47,593 nucleotides of DNA, from the NCBI GenBank assembly GCA_951800145.1, contig CATOJE010000024.1:1-47593 (forward strand), given 5' to 3'. Positions 34,371 to 45,947 of this stretch are shown here, one piece after another. The number at the start of each line of letters is the position of its first letter. Position 1 is the stretch's first letter. The notes beneath the pieces are model-generated. The model was given only the letters and a program-made list of their open reading frames with translations. It was not told the origin of the DNA and made no database searches. Source of the DNA: an uncultured Lachnospiraceae bacterium (GTDB lineage: Bacteria > Bacillota > Clostridia > Lachnospirales > Lachnospiraceae). A program made the position numbers and the translations under genes.

Positions 34371-37300
34371 TTGAAGATAAAACAGATAAGTTTCAGCACA
34401 TTTTGGAAGGGGGAGACTGGGATCCAGGCAAAGGTGGAGGAGGAGTCCGCCCAGTACCAGGTGCAGCTGTATGTGCGGGGCAGCGGGGTGAGAGATTATA
34501 CCTGCTCCTGCAGGGAGGGAAATTCTTACAAGGGGATGTGCCCCCATGCCGCCCTGGTGTGGGAGGAGTATCAAAAGAACCAGGGAACGCAGGGGGCCGG
34601 GCGTAAAGAGGGAATCCAGGCCATGGTTTATACCTCGCCGGAGGTGCGGACCATGATCCGGGAATATACGAACCGGGAGGTGGCCCAGATCCAGCAGGAG
34701 GGGCAGGAGGCGCAGATCTGCCTGATTCCCTCCCTGCGCATCGCTGCCTCCGGCCAGGAGGTGACGGTGAGCTTCCAGCTGCAAAAGGAGCGGACCATAG
34801 TGCTTAAGGATCTGGTAAGCTTTGCCCAGGCGATGAACAGCGGGGCCTATGTGGAGTATGGGAAAAATTTTGCCTTCCACCACAGCCAGGATGCCTTTGT
34901 GCCGGAGAGCCGTTCCCTGGCAGTCTTTGTGTCAGAGCTGGCCAATACCTACCGGGAGTACTATTCCCAGTTCCGCAGGTCTTCCTTTGAGACGCAGCCG
35001 CCTCTGCGGGAGCTGAGCTTAAACCGGGAGATGCGGGATCGGTTTTTCTCTATCATGGAGAACCGAGTGGTGGAAACCCAGGTGGGATCCGGCAAAAAGA
35101 AGCCGCTTCTTGTCTGCCGGCAGAATCCACGGTTTTATGTGCAGCTCTGGCAGCAGGGGAAGGATGGGCTGAAGGTTTTCCTGGAAGGGAACCTGGTAGC
35201 CTTTTTCGGCGAGCGCTGCCTGTATCTGGGGGATGAGACCAGGCTGTACCGGTGCGATGAGGAGTGCAGCCGCACCCTGGGCGTGTTTGTGGATCAGATG
35301 AGCCGCAGCATCCGCCATACGGTGACTGTCAATGAAAAGGATATCCCCCTGTTTTTGGAGCGGGTTTTGAAGAAGATAGAGCCGTACTCTGTTTTTGGGG
35401 GAGATTCCATCGATTGGGAGCGCTACCGCCCCAAGCCTCTTCAGGCAGAGTTCCGGTTTGACTCCCTTCAAAAGGGAGAGCTGGAGATGGAGCCGATTCT
35501 CTCCTATGGGGACTACTCCTTCCACCCGGTGGAGGATGAGACACTGCCCAGAACCGTGTGCCGGGATGTGCCGGGAGAGTTCCGCATCAGCCAGCTGATC
35601 GCGAAATATTTCCAGTACAAGGAGCCGGAGGAGAAGAAGCTGGTGATCCGGAATGACGATGAAAGGCTGTTCCGGCTGCTGGAATACGGGCTCCAGGAGT
35701 TTTCCGCCTTAGGCTCGGTGATGGTGTCAGACAGCGTCCGGAGGTGGAGGATCCTTCCCCCGCTGAGGGTGAAGGCAAATGTAACCATGGAGAGTCACTG
35801 GCTGGACATCCAGATCGATATGGAAGGACTGACAGGCAGTGACTTTACGAAGATATTAGATGCCTACCGGCAGAAAAAGCGGTTTTACCGCCTTAAATCC
35901 GGAGAATTCTTAAAGCTGGAGGATGACGGGCTGCTGGCAGTGGCCAGGCTCAGCGATGGGCTGGCCCTTCCTGGAGGAAGCCTTTTGGAAAAGGGCGTCC
36001 GCCTGCCCGGCTACCGCGCCTTGTATCTGGACAGCCTCTTAAAGGAGGGCCCGGGCATCACCTTTTACCGGGATCAGCTGTTTAAGGCAGTGGTGCGGGG
36101 AATGAAGTCTGTGGAGGACAGTGATTTTACCGTGCCGCCTTCTCTCATAGGCGTGCTGCGGGGCTACCAAAAGCTGGGCTACCGGTGGCTGCGCACCCTG
36201 GACGCCTATGGCTTTGGGGGAATTCTGGCAGATGATATGGGGCTAGGGAAGACGATTCAGGTGATTGCCCTTCTGGCAGATGAATACAAGGAGGAGAGGG
36301 CAGAGCAGGAAACGCTGCGCACCCTTATCATCTGTCCGGCCTCCCTGGTCTATAACTGGGAGAATGAATTCCGGAAATTTGCCCCGGATTTGCGGGTGCG
36401 GGCGCTGGCCGGGAGTGCGGCGGATCGGGCGCTGGCATTTGCCCTGCTGAAGGAGGAGGCTCCAGGAGGCCAGGATGGCACCCAGATTCTTATTACCTCT
36501 TATGAGCTGCTAAAGCGGGACATAGCCCATTATGCAGAGATGTCCTTCCGTTTTCAGATCGTGGATGAGGCGCAGTTTATCAAGAATGCCTCCACCCAGA
36601 GCGCGAAGGCGGTGAAGGCGATTCAGGCGAAAACCCGGTTTGCGCTTACCGGGACCCCCATTGAAAACCGGCTGGGAGAGCTGTGGAGCATCTTTGACTA
36701 TCTGATGCCAGGGTTTTTATTCCCCTATGCCCGGTTTAAAAAGGCTTATGAGCAGCCCATCGTAAGGGATCAGGATGAGGAAAGCCTGCATAATCTTCAG
36801 CGTCTGGTAGGGCCGTTTATCCTGCGGAGAGTGAAACGGGATGTGCTGAAGGAGCTTCCGGATAAGCTGGAGACCTGTATCTACTCCCGGTTTGAGGGAC
36901 GGCAGCGGGATCTTTATATGGCCAATGCTGTGAAGTTAAAGGAGCAGCTGGAGCATTTGGAGGATAAGGAATTTCACAATGAATCCTTTCAGATTCTGGC
37001 TGCATTAACCAGGCTGCGGCAGATCTGCTGCGATCCGGCCCTGTGCTATGAGAATTATAAGGGCACCTCAGCCAAACTGGAGACCTGCATTGATCTGGTG
37101 CGCAATGGGGTTCAGGGAGGACATAAAATCCTTCTCTTCTCCCAGTTTACAGCCATGTTCCCCATTATCGAGTCGCGGCTCAGGGAGGAGGAGATCGGCT
37201 TTTACACCCTTACCGGGAGCACACCGAAGGAGGAGCGGCTTAAGATGGCGGAGGCCTTCCAGACCGATCAGATCCCTGTGTTTTTAATCTCCTTAAAGGC

Positions 37301-37592
37301 AGGGGGAACCGGCTTAAATCTCACAGCGGCGGATATGGTGATCCAGTTCGATCCCTGGTGGAATGAGGCGGCCCAGAACCAGGCAGCGGACCGGGCCCAC
37401 CGGATCGGACAGGAGAAGCAGGTGACGGTGTATAAGCTGATCACCAAGGGAACCATCGAAGAAAATATTATAAAGCTTCAGGAAGCGAAACGGGATCTGG
37501 CGGATCAGGTGATGGGGGAAGGAGGCCTCGCCTTTCATGCTCTGGATCGGGAGGAGCTTTTGCGGATACTGGAGATGGGGATGGAGGTATGA
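34371..37592 (+). CDS. SWIM zinc-finger SNF2-family helicase
   Basis: A 1073-aa Swi2/Snf2 ATPase. An N-terminal SWIM zinc finger (CSCREGNSYKGMCPHAAL, C-x-C...C-x-H) is followed by a 500-residue middle domain typical of bacterial SNF2 proteins. The helicase core starts near residue 610: Walker A ADDMGLGKTIQVIALL, DEAQ box VDEAQFIKN, SAT-like ALTGTPIENR, and the C-terminal lobe FSQFTAMFPIIE, SLKAGGTGLNLTAADMV, QAADRAHRIGQ. Substrate is probably DNA or DNA-bound proteins. The start is TTG 34371, with AAGGAG just upstream. Its last codons overlap the ATG of the truncated sensor gene. Confidence 0.9.
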   Translation: MKIKQISFSTFWKGETGIQAKVEEESAQYQVQLYVRGSGVRDYTCSCREGNSYKGMCPHAALVWEEYQKNQGTQGAGRKEGIQAMVYTSPEVRTMIREYTNREVAQIQQEGQEAQICLIPSLRIAASGQEVTVSFQLQKERTIVLKDLVSFAQAMNSGAYVEYGKNFAFHHSQDAFVPESRSLAVFVSELANTYREYYSQFRRSSFETQPPLRELSLNREMRDRFFSIMENRVVETQVGSGKKKPLLVCRQNPRFYVQLWQQGKDGLKVFLEGNLVAFFGERCLYLGDETRLYRCDEECSRTLGVFVDQMSRSIRHTVTVNEKDIPLFLERVLKKIEPYSVFGGDSIDWERYRPKPLQAEFRFDSLQKGELEMEPILSYGDYSFHPVEDETLPRTVCRDVPGEFRISQLIAKYFQYKEPEEKKLVIRNDDERLFRLLEYGLQEFSALGSVMVSDSVRRWRILPPLRVKANVTMESHWLDIQIDMEGLTGSDFTKILDAYRQKKRFYRLKSGEFLKLEDDGLLAVARLSDGLALPGGSLLEKGVRLPGYRALYLDSLLKEGPGITFYRDQLFKAVVRGMKSVEDSDFTVPPSLIGVLRGYQKLGYRWLRTLDAYGFGGILADDMGLGKTIQVIALLADEYKEERAEQETLRTLIICPASLVYNWENEFRKFAPDLRVRALAGSAADRALAFALLKEEAPGGQDGTQILITSYELLKRDIAHYAEMSFRFQIVDEAQFIKNASTQSAKAVKAIQAKTRFALTGTPIENRLGELWSIFDYLMPGFLFPYARFKKAYEQPIVRDQDEESLHNLQRLVGPFILRRVKRDVLKELPDKLETCIYSRFEGRQRDLYMANAVKLKEQLEHLEDKEFHNESFQILAALTRLRQICCDPALCYENYKGTSAKLETCIDLVRNGVQGGHKILLFSQFTAMFPIIESRLREEEIGFYTLTGSTPKEERLKMAEAFQTDQIPVFLISLKAGGTGLNLTAADMVIQFDPWWNEAAQNQAADRAHRIGQEKQVTVYKLITKGTIEENIIKLQEAKRDLADQVMGEGGLAFHALDREELLRILEMGMEV

Positions 37593-37819
37593 AAAAGCAC
37601 AGATCCCTGCAGAAGGTGTATTTTGCCAGCTTTATCGCCTTAGTGGTGATTCCGATCCTTCTGGTCTTTGCCATTTCCGTGGGGATTATCCGTACCATGA
37701 TGCAGAATTCGGCCATCGCTGCGATCCGCAGCCGGCAGGCGGCAGTGGCCTCCAGCCTGACAGAAAGCGTAAGGGACGCCTCTCTTCAGCTGTCTCATTT
37801 TGTGTATGTGAATCAATAA
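37589..37819 (+). pseudogene. truncated membrane sensor gene (N-terminal fragment)
   Basis: A 76-codon frame opening in an ATGA overlap with the SNF2 gene. It encodes a basic start, a membrane helix (YFASFIALVVIPILLVFAISVGII) and the first part of an extracytoplasmic helix (RQAAVASSLTESVRDASLQLSHFVYVNQ), exactly how Lachnospiraceae sensor kinases with a Cache-like domain begin. The frame then stops at TAA 37817, and no HAMP, kinase or receiver sequence follows. I read it as a deletion remnant of a two-component sensor. Confidence 0.65.
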
Positions 37820-37860
37820 GTTGTTCAACTTTTCCTGTCCACACTTATATACTAACACCA

Positions 37861-38043
37861 ATGAGCAAGTTCAACATTGCCACGGAATATTTTCGGGCTA
37901 TGTACCAGGCCATGGAAAAAGGCATCGCAAGTGGGAAGTTTGACGGCAACGCCATAGGACTGATGTTTGATATCAAGGAGGCCATGATCGAGTTTGTAGT
38001 CGGAAAGATCCGGCTTCTGAACCCCAATAAATTTTCTTTGTAA
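37861..38043 (+). pseudogene. unrecognised 60-aa fragment, probably the C-terminal end of a lost gene
   Basis: The product (MSKFNIATEYFRAMYQAMEK..., ending KIRLLNPNKFSL) is protein-like and amphipathic helical but I do not know the family. No ribosome site precedes ATG 37861. The same frame stays open upstream to 37537 only because it runs out of frame through the SNF2 gene. It follows the broken sensor after 41 bases, so a deletion or element insertion probably joined the two pieces. A small independent gene is possible. Confidence 0.4.
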
Positions 38044-38060
38044 GGTGAATGTGAGCGATA

Positions 38061-38085
38061 AGGGACCGGCACGCCGGTCCCTTTC
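38061..38085 (+). terminator. hairpin terminator after the gene fragments
   Basis: AGGGACCGGC (38061-38070) pairs with GCCGGTCCCT (38073-38082), followed by only three Ts. Confidence 0.6.
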
Positions 38086-38316
38086 GCGTGGGGAAATCGG
38101 TGAAGGAGAGTAATGCGCGGCATGGTGGAGTCTCACCGGTTTCTTTGTTCGAATATCTGCATAGACGAACACTTCCGCAAAGTGAAAGACGATTTTAAAA
38201 ATTGGAAAGAACAAAAAATTTTTGTGGAAATAGGGAAATAATAATGATAAAATAGAGATGCCGGGATGAAGGTCCCGGCGCTTTTATCGTATGTGGATTT
38301 CAAAGTGTGTTCGAAC
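38086..38316. other. gap before lacZ, no gene seen
   Basis: No coding frame stands out on either strand. An AT-rich stretch (38195-38255) is followed by a second terminator-like hairpin at 38260-38279, so a short transcript could be made here, but I could not place a convincing promoter. Confidence 0.4.
38260..38286 (+). terminator. second hairpin upstream of lacZ
   Basis: GCCGGGA (38260-38266) and TCCCGGC (38273-38279) form a stem followed by GCTTTTA. It would insulate lacZ from upstream transcription. Confidence 0.5.
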
Positions 38317-41871
<3,555 letters not shown>

Positions 41872-41926
41872 GTGCCAGGAAATGGCTGTAAACGGCGACG
41901 GAATTGGTGAAGGAAAGAGTGATCAT

Positions 41927-43309
41927 ATGCTGATTGGTTTTTCGGTTAGTAATTTTAAATCGTTTTATCGGTCTCAAAGTATTTCTTTAAAAGCTGCGGA
42001 TATTTCCAGGCATAGAGATCATTTGGTTCAGGCAGGAAATCAAAAGATTTTAAAAACGGGAATTATTTTTGGGGCAAATGCAGGCGGAAAGAGCAATTTT
42101 GTAAAAGCAGTGGATTTTTCAAACCTGATTATTACAAAGGGGTTGGAGTATGTTGACTTGTCGAAGCAGTATTTTCGATTAAAGGATGGGTGCGCGGACC
42201 TGCCGGGAGTATTTGAATACCGGATTTGCGTGGAAGAGCAGGAATTTGTGTATGGAATTGCCATTTCTTATACAAAGCGTGAGATCCTTGGAGAATGGCT
42301 GGTCCGCATGGAGCAGGATGGTTCGGAAACCTATATTTTTAACCGGGATATGGATGACGATGGAAACCGCGTAACGGGAACAGAAGTGAAATTTTATAAT
42401 CAAGAGGAAAAAGTACGAATGGATATTTACCTGGAGGACTTCGGGGAAAACATTTCAGAGCCATTGAAACGAGTGACGATTTTAAGTGATATCGCATTGC
42501 GAAGTAATGAAAAACGAGGTGTTTTTTCAGAAATATTAAAGGTATATTTATGGTTTGCCAGGATGATTATCGTCTTTCCTACAAGCAAATATGAAAATTT
42601 GGGAGAGATAGCAGGAGATGATGCTACAAAAAGGCTGTTTTCTTTGATGATGAAGCGATTTGATACAGGGATTCAATCCGTCGAAAGCCAGGATGAAGGA
42701 GAGATTGACCTTGACCGGATTTTTGAGCGTCTTCCTTATGATGAGGCAGAAGATGCAAAGCAGGATGTGCTGAGGGAGGCAGAAAAGCATCCGGTTATGT
42801 TTCGTATGGACAATAAGATGTACATTTTAAAGAAAGATAAAAGAGGAAGTCTTATATCAGCGAAAATGCTTTTGAATCATGGCAATGAGAAGGATATGTT
42901 TGAGTACATGGATGAATCCGATGGGACAAAACGTTTGTTTCACTTAATTCCTCTGTTTTACGAAAATTTAGGGATGAGTACGATTTTAATCGATGAAATC
43001 GACCGCAGCCTCCATACCAATTTGACCAGGAGATTTTTAGAACTTTTTTATCATCTAACGGAAAACCAGAGAAATCAAATGATTATGACAACCCATGACT
43101 CAAATTTACTGGATTTGGAATTAGTCCGCCAGGATGAGATCTGGTTTGTTGAGCGGCAGAAGGATCAAAGCTCCAGCGTCTTCTCACTTAATCAGTTTAA
43201 GGACCGGATGGGGAAAGAGATTGACAAAGAGTACCTCCTGGGCCGTTATGGCGCGATTCCGATTTTTGGCCCTATGGAGGATGATGAATGGTTAATAAGT
43301 ACAGACTAA
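41927..43309 (+). CDS. RloA/AbiLi-like AAA (ABC-type) ATPase
   Basis: A 460-aa ATPase of the kind paired with RloB in restriction loci and with AbiLii in the AbiL abortive-infection system. MLIGFSVSNFKSFYRSQSISL is the usual OLD/RecF-like start. Walker A is FGANAGGKSNFVKA (about residues 48-61), Walker B TILIDEIDRSLHTN (about 351), and the H-loop IMTTHDSNLLD. It lacks a TOPRIM domain, which is apparently supplied by the next gene. The frame opens at 41849, but ATG 41927 with GAAGGAAAG upstream is right. Codon use is AT-rich against GC-rich lacZ, which suggests transfer. It overlaps rloB by 22 bases. Confidence 0.85.
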   Translation: MLIGFSVSNFKSFYRSQSISLKAADISRHRDHLVQAGNQKILKTGIIFGANAGGKSNFVKAVDFSNLIITKGLEYVDLSKQYFRLKDGCADLPGVFEYRICVEEQEFVYGIAISYTKREILGEWLVRMEQDGSETYIFNRDMDDDGNRVTGTEVKFYNQEEKVRMDIYLEDFGENISEPLKRVTILSDIALRSNEKRGVFSEILKVYLWFARMIIVFPTSKYENLGEIAGDDATKRLFSLMMKRFDTGIQSVESQDEGEIDLDRIFERLPYDEAEDAKQDVLREAEKHPVMFRMDNKMYILKKDKRGSLISAKMLLNHGNEKDMFEYMDESDGTKRLFHLIPLFYENLGMSTILIDEIDRSLHTNLTRRFLELFYHLTENQRNQMIMTTHDSNLLDLELVRQDEIWFVERQKDQSSSVFSLNQFKDRMGKEIDKEYLLGRYGAIPIFGPMEDDEWLISTD

Positions 43310-44190
43310 CTTCTGATGTATATGACCGGGAGCGGGAGGAGGACAAAATTAATCCCCTGAAAATATATTTTTTGTCAGTAGAGGGAAATGCCACAGAAGT
43401 GGAATACTTTAGAGAAGTGTCGCGGAACCGGAAGCTTCTCGGCATTCATTCCCTTGTGGATGTTGAAATTTTGGGGCGCGGGAGCAAGGATACCAACAGT
43501 GCCCCAAAACAGGTGATTGAATTGTTAGAAGAATATATCCGTCTGAGGGAGAAAAATGCGGAAGATATGATAGAAGATCTACCAGCTGCGTTTAAAGAGA
43601 AATACCCGATAGAGAAAATAAAACAGTTTCTTGATGATTCAAGCCAGCTTACGAATCGTGAGCGAAATACGTTTCAGACAGAATTAACAAAAATTGGTTA
43701 TGATTTAAGCTACCGAAAATATTTAAGGAAGTACGACAGCGAGTATGATGAATTTTGTATCCTCATTGATCGGGACAGCCTGACCCACTCAGAAGCGAAT
43801 ATGATTCAGTGCATTGATTATTGCAGAAAAAAGGGATATTCCTGCTATATTGCAAATCCATGTTTTGAGTTTTGGCTTCTTTTCCATCTGGCAGATATAA
43901 AGAAAGAGTATGGCGATCGTCTCAACCAGATTGCTGAAAACAAAAAGGTATCGAATCATCATACCTTTGTCAGTATGGAAGTGTGGAAAAAAGCCGGCCA
44001 TGGAAAAGGGATGATTCATTTTTCGGAAAATTACCTTCCCAATGTGGATAAAGCCATAGAACAAGCAAAAGAGTTTGCCAGCAATGAAGATGAACTGATA
44101 TCAAATATCGGGTGTAATCTATGGAAGCTTCTGGAAGCAATGCGGCAGTTTAATCCATCCCATGGAGAATCGATGGAGGGAATCCTATGA
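43288..44190 (+). CDS. rloB: RloB/AbiLii-like protein
   Basis: A 300-aa protein of the RloB family, partner of the upstream ATPase. YFLSVEGNATEVEYF (Glu32) and FCILIDRDSLTH (Asp161, Asp163) have the E and D-x-D arrangement of a TOPRIM nuclease, and NPCFEFWLLFH is a family hallmark. Known relatives act in abortive phage defence (AbiL), so a nucleic-acid-cutting effector controlled by the ATPase is likely; nuclease activity here is inference. It begins inside the ATPase gene, and its TGA overlaps the ATG of the PPTase gene (ATGA at 44187-44190). AT-rich, like its partner. Confidence 0.85.
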   Translation: MVNKYRLTSDVYDREREEDKINPLKIYFLSVEGNATEVEYFREVSRNRKLLGIHSLVDVEILGRGSKDTNSAPKQVIELLEEYIRLREKNAEDMIEDLPAAFKEKYPIEKIKQFLDDSSQLTNRERNTFQTELTKIGYDLSYRKYLRKYDSEYDEFCILIDRDSLTHSEANMIQCIDYCRKKGYSCYIANPCFEFWLLFHLADIKKEYGDRLNQIAENKKVSNHHTFVSMEVWKKAGHGKGMIHFSENYLPNVDKAIEQAKEFASNEDELISNIGCNLWKLLEAMRQFNPSHGESMEGIL

Positions 44191-44867
44191 TTTATATTAC
44201 TCATTTTTCCCTCCCTCCCTCCTGCGGCGGGAAGGAAAAGCATCGCATGGAGCATGAAGCAGGTCTTTCCCTGCTAAAGGAGGGCCTGCTTCGGGAGTTT
44301 GGGCTGGAGATGCCGGATATTTCCGCCGCGGTGAAGGCGGGGGAGAGGGGAAAACCCTATCTTTTCCAATACCCGGATATCCACTTTAATATCAGCCATA
44401 GCGGGAATGTGGCGGTCTGCGCGGTTGGAAGGAGGGCGCTGGGGGTGGACGTGGAGCTTGTCCGTCCGGTGAAGCTGCCTTCCTTCCGGCGGGTTCTTAC
44501 CCAGGGAGAGCAGCAGAGACTGGAGCGGTGCTCTGGGGAGGAGAGAGACCGGGAGTTTTTCAGGATCTGGACATTAAAGGAGAGCTATGCCAAAGCCTTA
44601 GGAGTAGGGCTGGGCCTGGATTTTACCAGTGTGGAGTTTCAGCTGTGGCCTGAGGGAGAGAATTTCTGGCAGGCCAGGGCTAAGCAGATGGGAGGAACAG
44701 AGGAACGGGAATCTGGGGAGGAAGCATCTGCAAACGAGGGGTGGAGGCTGGTGCAGACGTTCCATAATTTTGGGGAAGAGGAATATGTGATTTCTTTTTG
44801 CGGGGAGGAAAATATCGAAGGGAATCACGTGATCGAGACAGACGGATTCCGGGAGTACATTTCGTAA
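44187..44867 (+). CDS. 4'-phosphopantetheinyl transferase, Sfp/AcpT type
   Basis: This enzyme moves phosphopantetheine from CoA to a carrier-protein serine. The signatures are HFNISHSGNVAVCAVG, LGVDVELVRP (Mg-binding D-x-E) and FFRIWTLKESYAKALGVGL. With 226 aa it is the long Sfp-like type, which usually serves peptide or polyketide carriers, yet no such synthase is in the window. ATG 44187 overlaps the rloB stop and has GGAGGG upstream, so translation is coupled to the defence pair. Base composition is GC-rich like the host genes, so rloAB may have been inserted in front of a resident gene. Confidence 0.9.
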   Translation: MIYITHFSLPPSCGGKEKHRMEHEAGLSLLKEGLLREFGLEMPDISAAVKAGERGKPYLFQYPDIHFNISHSGNVAVCAVGRRALGVDVELVRPVKLPSFRRVLTQGEQQRLERCSGEERDREFFRIWTLKESYAKALGVGLGLDFTSVEFQLWPEGENFWQARAKQMGGTEERESGEEASANEGWRLVQTFHNFGEEEYVISFCGEENIEGNHVIETDGFREYIS

Positions 44868-44993
44868 GGAACTTATGGGCTGTTGTACCCTGGGCCGCAT
44901 AATGGAGCAAACCATCGGATCAGGAGGAAGAGCGCGGGGATAAATAACATACAAATAAGACGAACATCCATCATGGAATATTCCGCCTCACTG

Positions 44994-45272
44994 CTAAAGC
45001 TGAAAAATATCTGCATGCGTTCCCGTGTCTACAAGCGTAAGGGTTAGAATGTCATGTTCAATCAGATAGATCAAAAGCCAGTCCGGTTTATTATGGCATT
45101 CTCTGAAACCTTTAAATTTGCCGCTTAATTCGTGGTCGCGATATTTCGCCTCCAGTTGTTTGCCCTGACGAAGTGTATCAACAACATTGTCCAGAAGTGA
45201 AAGATCCAGGCCGCGCTTCTTCATGAGTCGATAGCTTTTCTTGTAAGCGGTCGTAAATTTTACTTTGTACAC
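44994..45272 (-). CDS. yafQ: YafQ-family toxin of a type II toxin-antitoxin system
   Basis: A 92-aa RelE-superfamily mRNA interferase that cleaves mRNA in the ribosome. YKVKFTTAYKKSYRLMKKRGLD is the YafQ N-terminus, and YRDHELSGKFKGFRECHNKPDWLLIYLIEHDILTLTLVDTGTHADIF covers the core with the conserved His, Asp and C-terminal His-x-x-x-F region. The GTG start (45272-45270) follows the antitoxin stop directly, so the two are translationally coupled. Confidence 0.92.
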   Translation of the reverse strand: MYKVKFTTAYKKSYRLMKKRGLDLSLLDNVVDTLRQGKQLEAKYRDHELSGKFKGFRECHNKPDWLLIYLIEHDILTLTLVDTGTHADIFQL

Positions 45273-45545
45273 TTATTCTTCAAGCGCCTTTTGCAGTTCA
45301 TCCATGCTGGTGTATCCCTTGACGTCAGGAGCGCGGGAGATGCGTCTGGCTTCCTCCATAGCATCAAGTGTGCGCTGGCTGTAGCGGGGGAGTTCAACAT
45401 GAAAGGGAAGTCCGCCCCGGAGAACACACTGATGAAGAAACAAATTTACCGCACCGGACATGTCCAGGCCAAGGTCATGAAACAAATCTGCGGCCTGCTT
45501 TTTGATATCTGCGTCGATTCGGATTTGAGTAGGTGCTGTAGCCAT
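45273..45545 (-). CDS. dinJ: RelB/DinJ-family antitoxin
   Basis: A 90-aa antitoxin with an N-terminal ribbon-helix-helix (TAPTQIRIDADIKKQAADLFHDLGLDMSGAVNLFLHQCV) that binds operator DNA, and a C-terminal tail (TMDELQKALEE type) that blocks the toxin. The pair represses its own promoter; the palindrome at 45568-45577 is a likely operator. The ribosome site is modest (AAAGGCGG). Confidence 0.92.
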   Translation of the reverse strand: MATAPTQIRIDADIKKQAADLFHDLGLDMSGAVNLFLHQCVLRGGLPFHVELPRYSQRTLDAMEEARRISRAPDVKGYTSMDELQKALEE

Positions 45546-45567
45546 ATAATTACCGCCTTTCAGTTAT

Positions 45568-45577
45568 AGAGTACTCT
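45568..45577. promoter_or_regulatory. candidate DinJ operator palindrome
   Basis: AGAGTACTCT is a perfect 10-bp palindrome with TAT-rich flanks, four bases downstream of the -10 box and 23 bases before the dinJ start, where ribbon-helix-helix antitoxins bind. Confidence 0.6.
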
Positions 45578-45580
45578 TAT

Positions 45581-45609
45581 ATTATATGTATTTTGGTTTA
45601 CAATGTCAA
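45581..45609 (-). promoter_or_regulatory. consensus promoter of dinJ-yafQ
   Basis: On the minus strand TTGACA (45609-45604), exactly 17 bases, TATAAT (45586-45581): both boxes are perfect consensus. Such a strong promoter fits tight autorepression. Confidence 0.85.
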
Positions 45610-45632
45610 TTATTTTACTGAATTAAAATTTC

Positions 45633-45777
45633 GTTACAGTTCACGGGGCGAGGAAAACTGGGCAAAAACAGACGTCAAGCTCGCTTGTAAGGCTGTTTTT
45701 GTCCAGTTTTCCACATCGGGCGAACGCCCGATGCTTCTTGTCTGGCGCAACCGGACAAGAAGATGCACCCCGTGAAC
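45633..45777. repeat. MITE-like palindrome, copy D, interrupted by insertion sequences
   Basis: The left arm GTTACAGTTCACGGGG (45633-45648) has its partner CCCCGTGAAC at 45768-45777, cut short where the IS begins. Inside, in reverse order to B: a 20-bp stem (45652-45671 with 45693-45712), CATCGGGCG/CGCCCGATG (45714-45733), and CTTCTTGTCTGG/CCGGACAAGAAG (45733-45761). The stems match B in shape, not in sequence. It starts 23 bases upstream of the dinJ -35 box. Confidence 0.75.
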
Positions 45778-45927
45778 CAATGTCATTAAGTTAGTACCAG
45801 CAACATAGGGCTTACCATGGGAAAAATGACAAAAGCAGGATACCCGGCTTTCCCATAGGCTAATGTTGGCGGTCGCAGACAAATTTGGGGCATGCCAAAT
45901 AGACAGATTCCCCATCTGCCTAAAAAA

Positions 45928-45936
45928 TGGTATAAT
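45928..45936 (+). promoter_or_regulatory. candidate extended -10 promoter antisense to the transposase
   Basis: TGGTATAAT fits an extended -10 box pointing into the transposase gene from its 3' side; the -35 (TTCCCC) is poor. It could make an antisense transcript. Confidence 0.35.
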
Positions 45937-45947
45937 GATATCGATGC

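Noticed and set aside
34221..34883. 220-codon minus-strand frame at the argS/SNF2 junction
   Set aside because: It runs across two well-supported plus-strand genes and has a low-complexity Leu/Pro/His composition typical of shadows.
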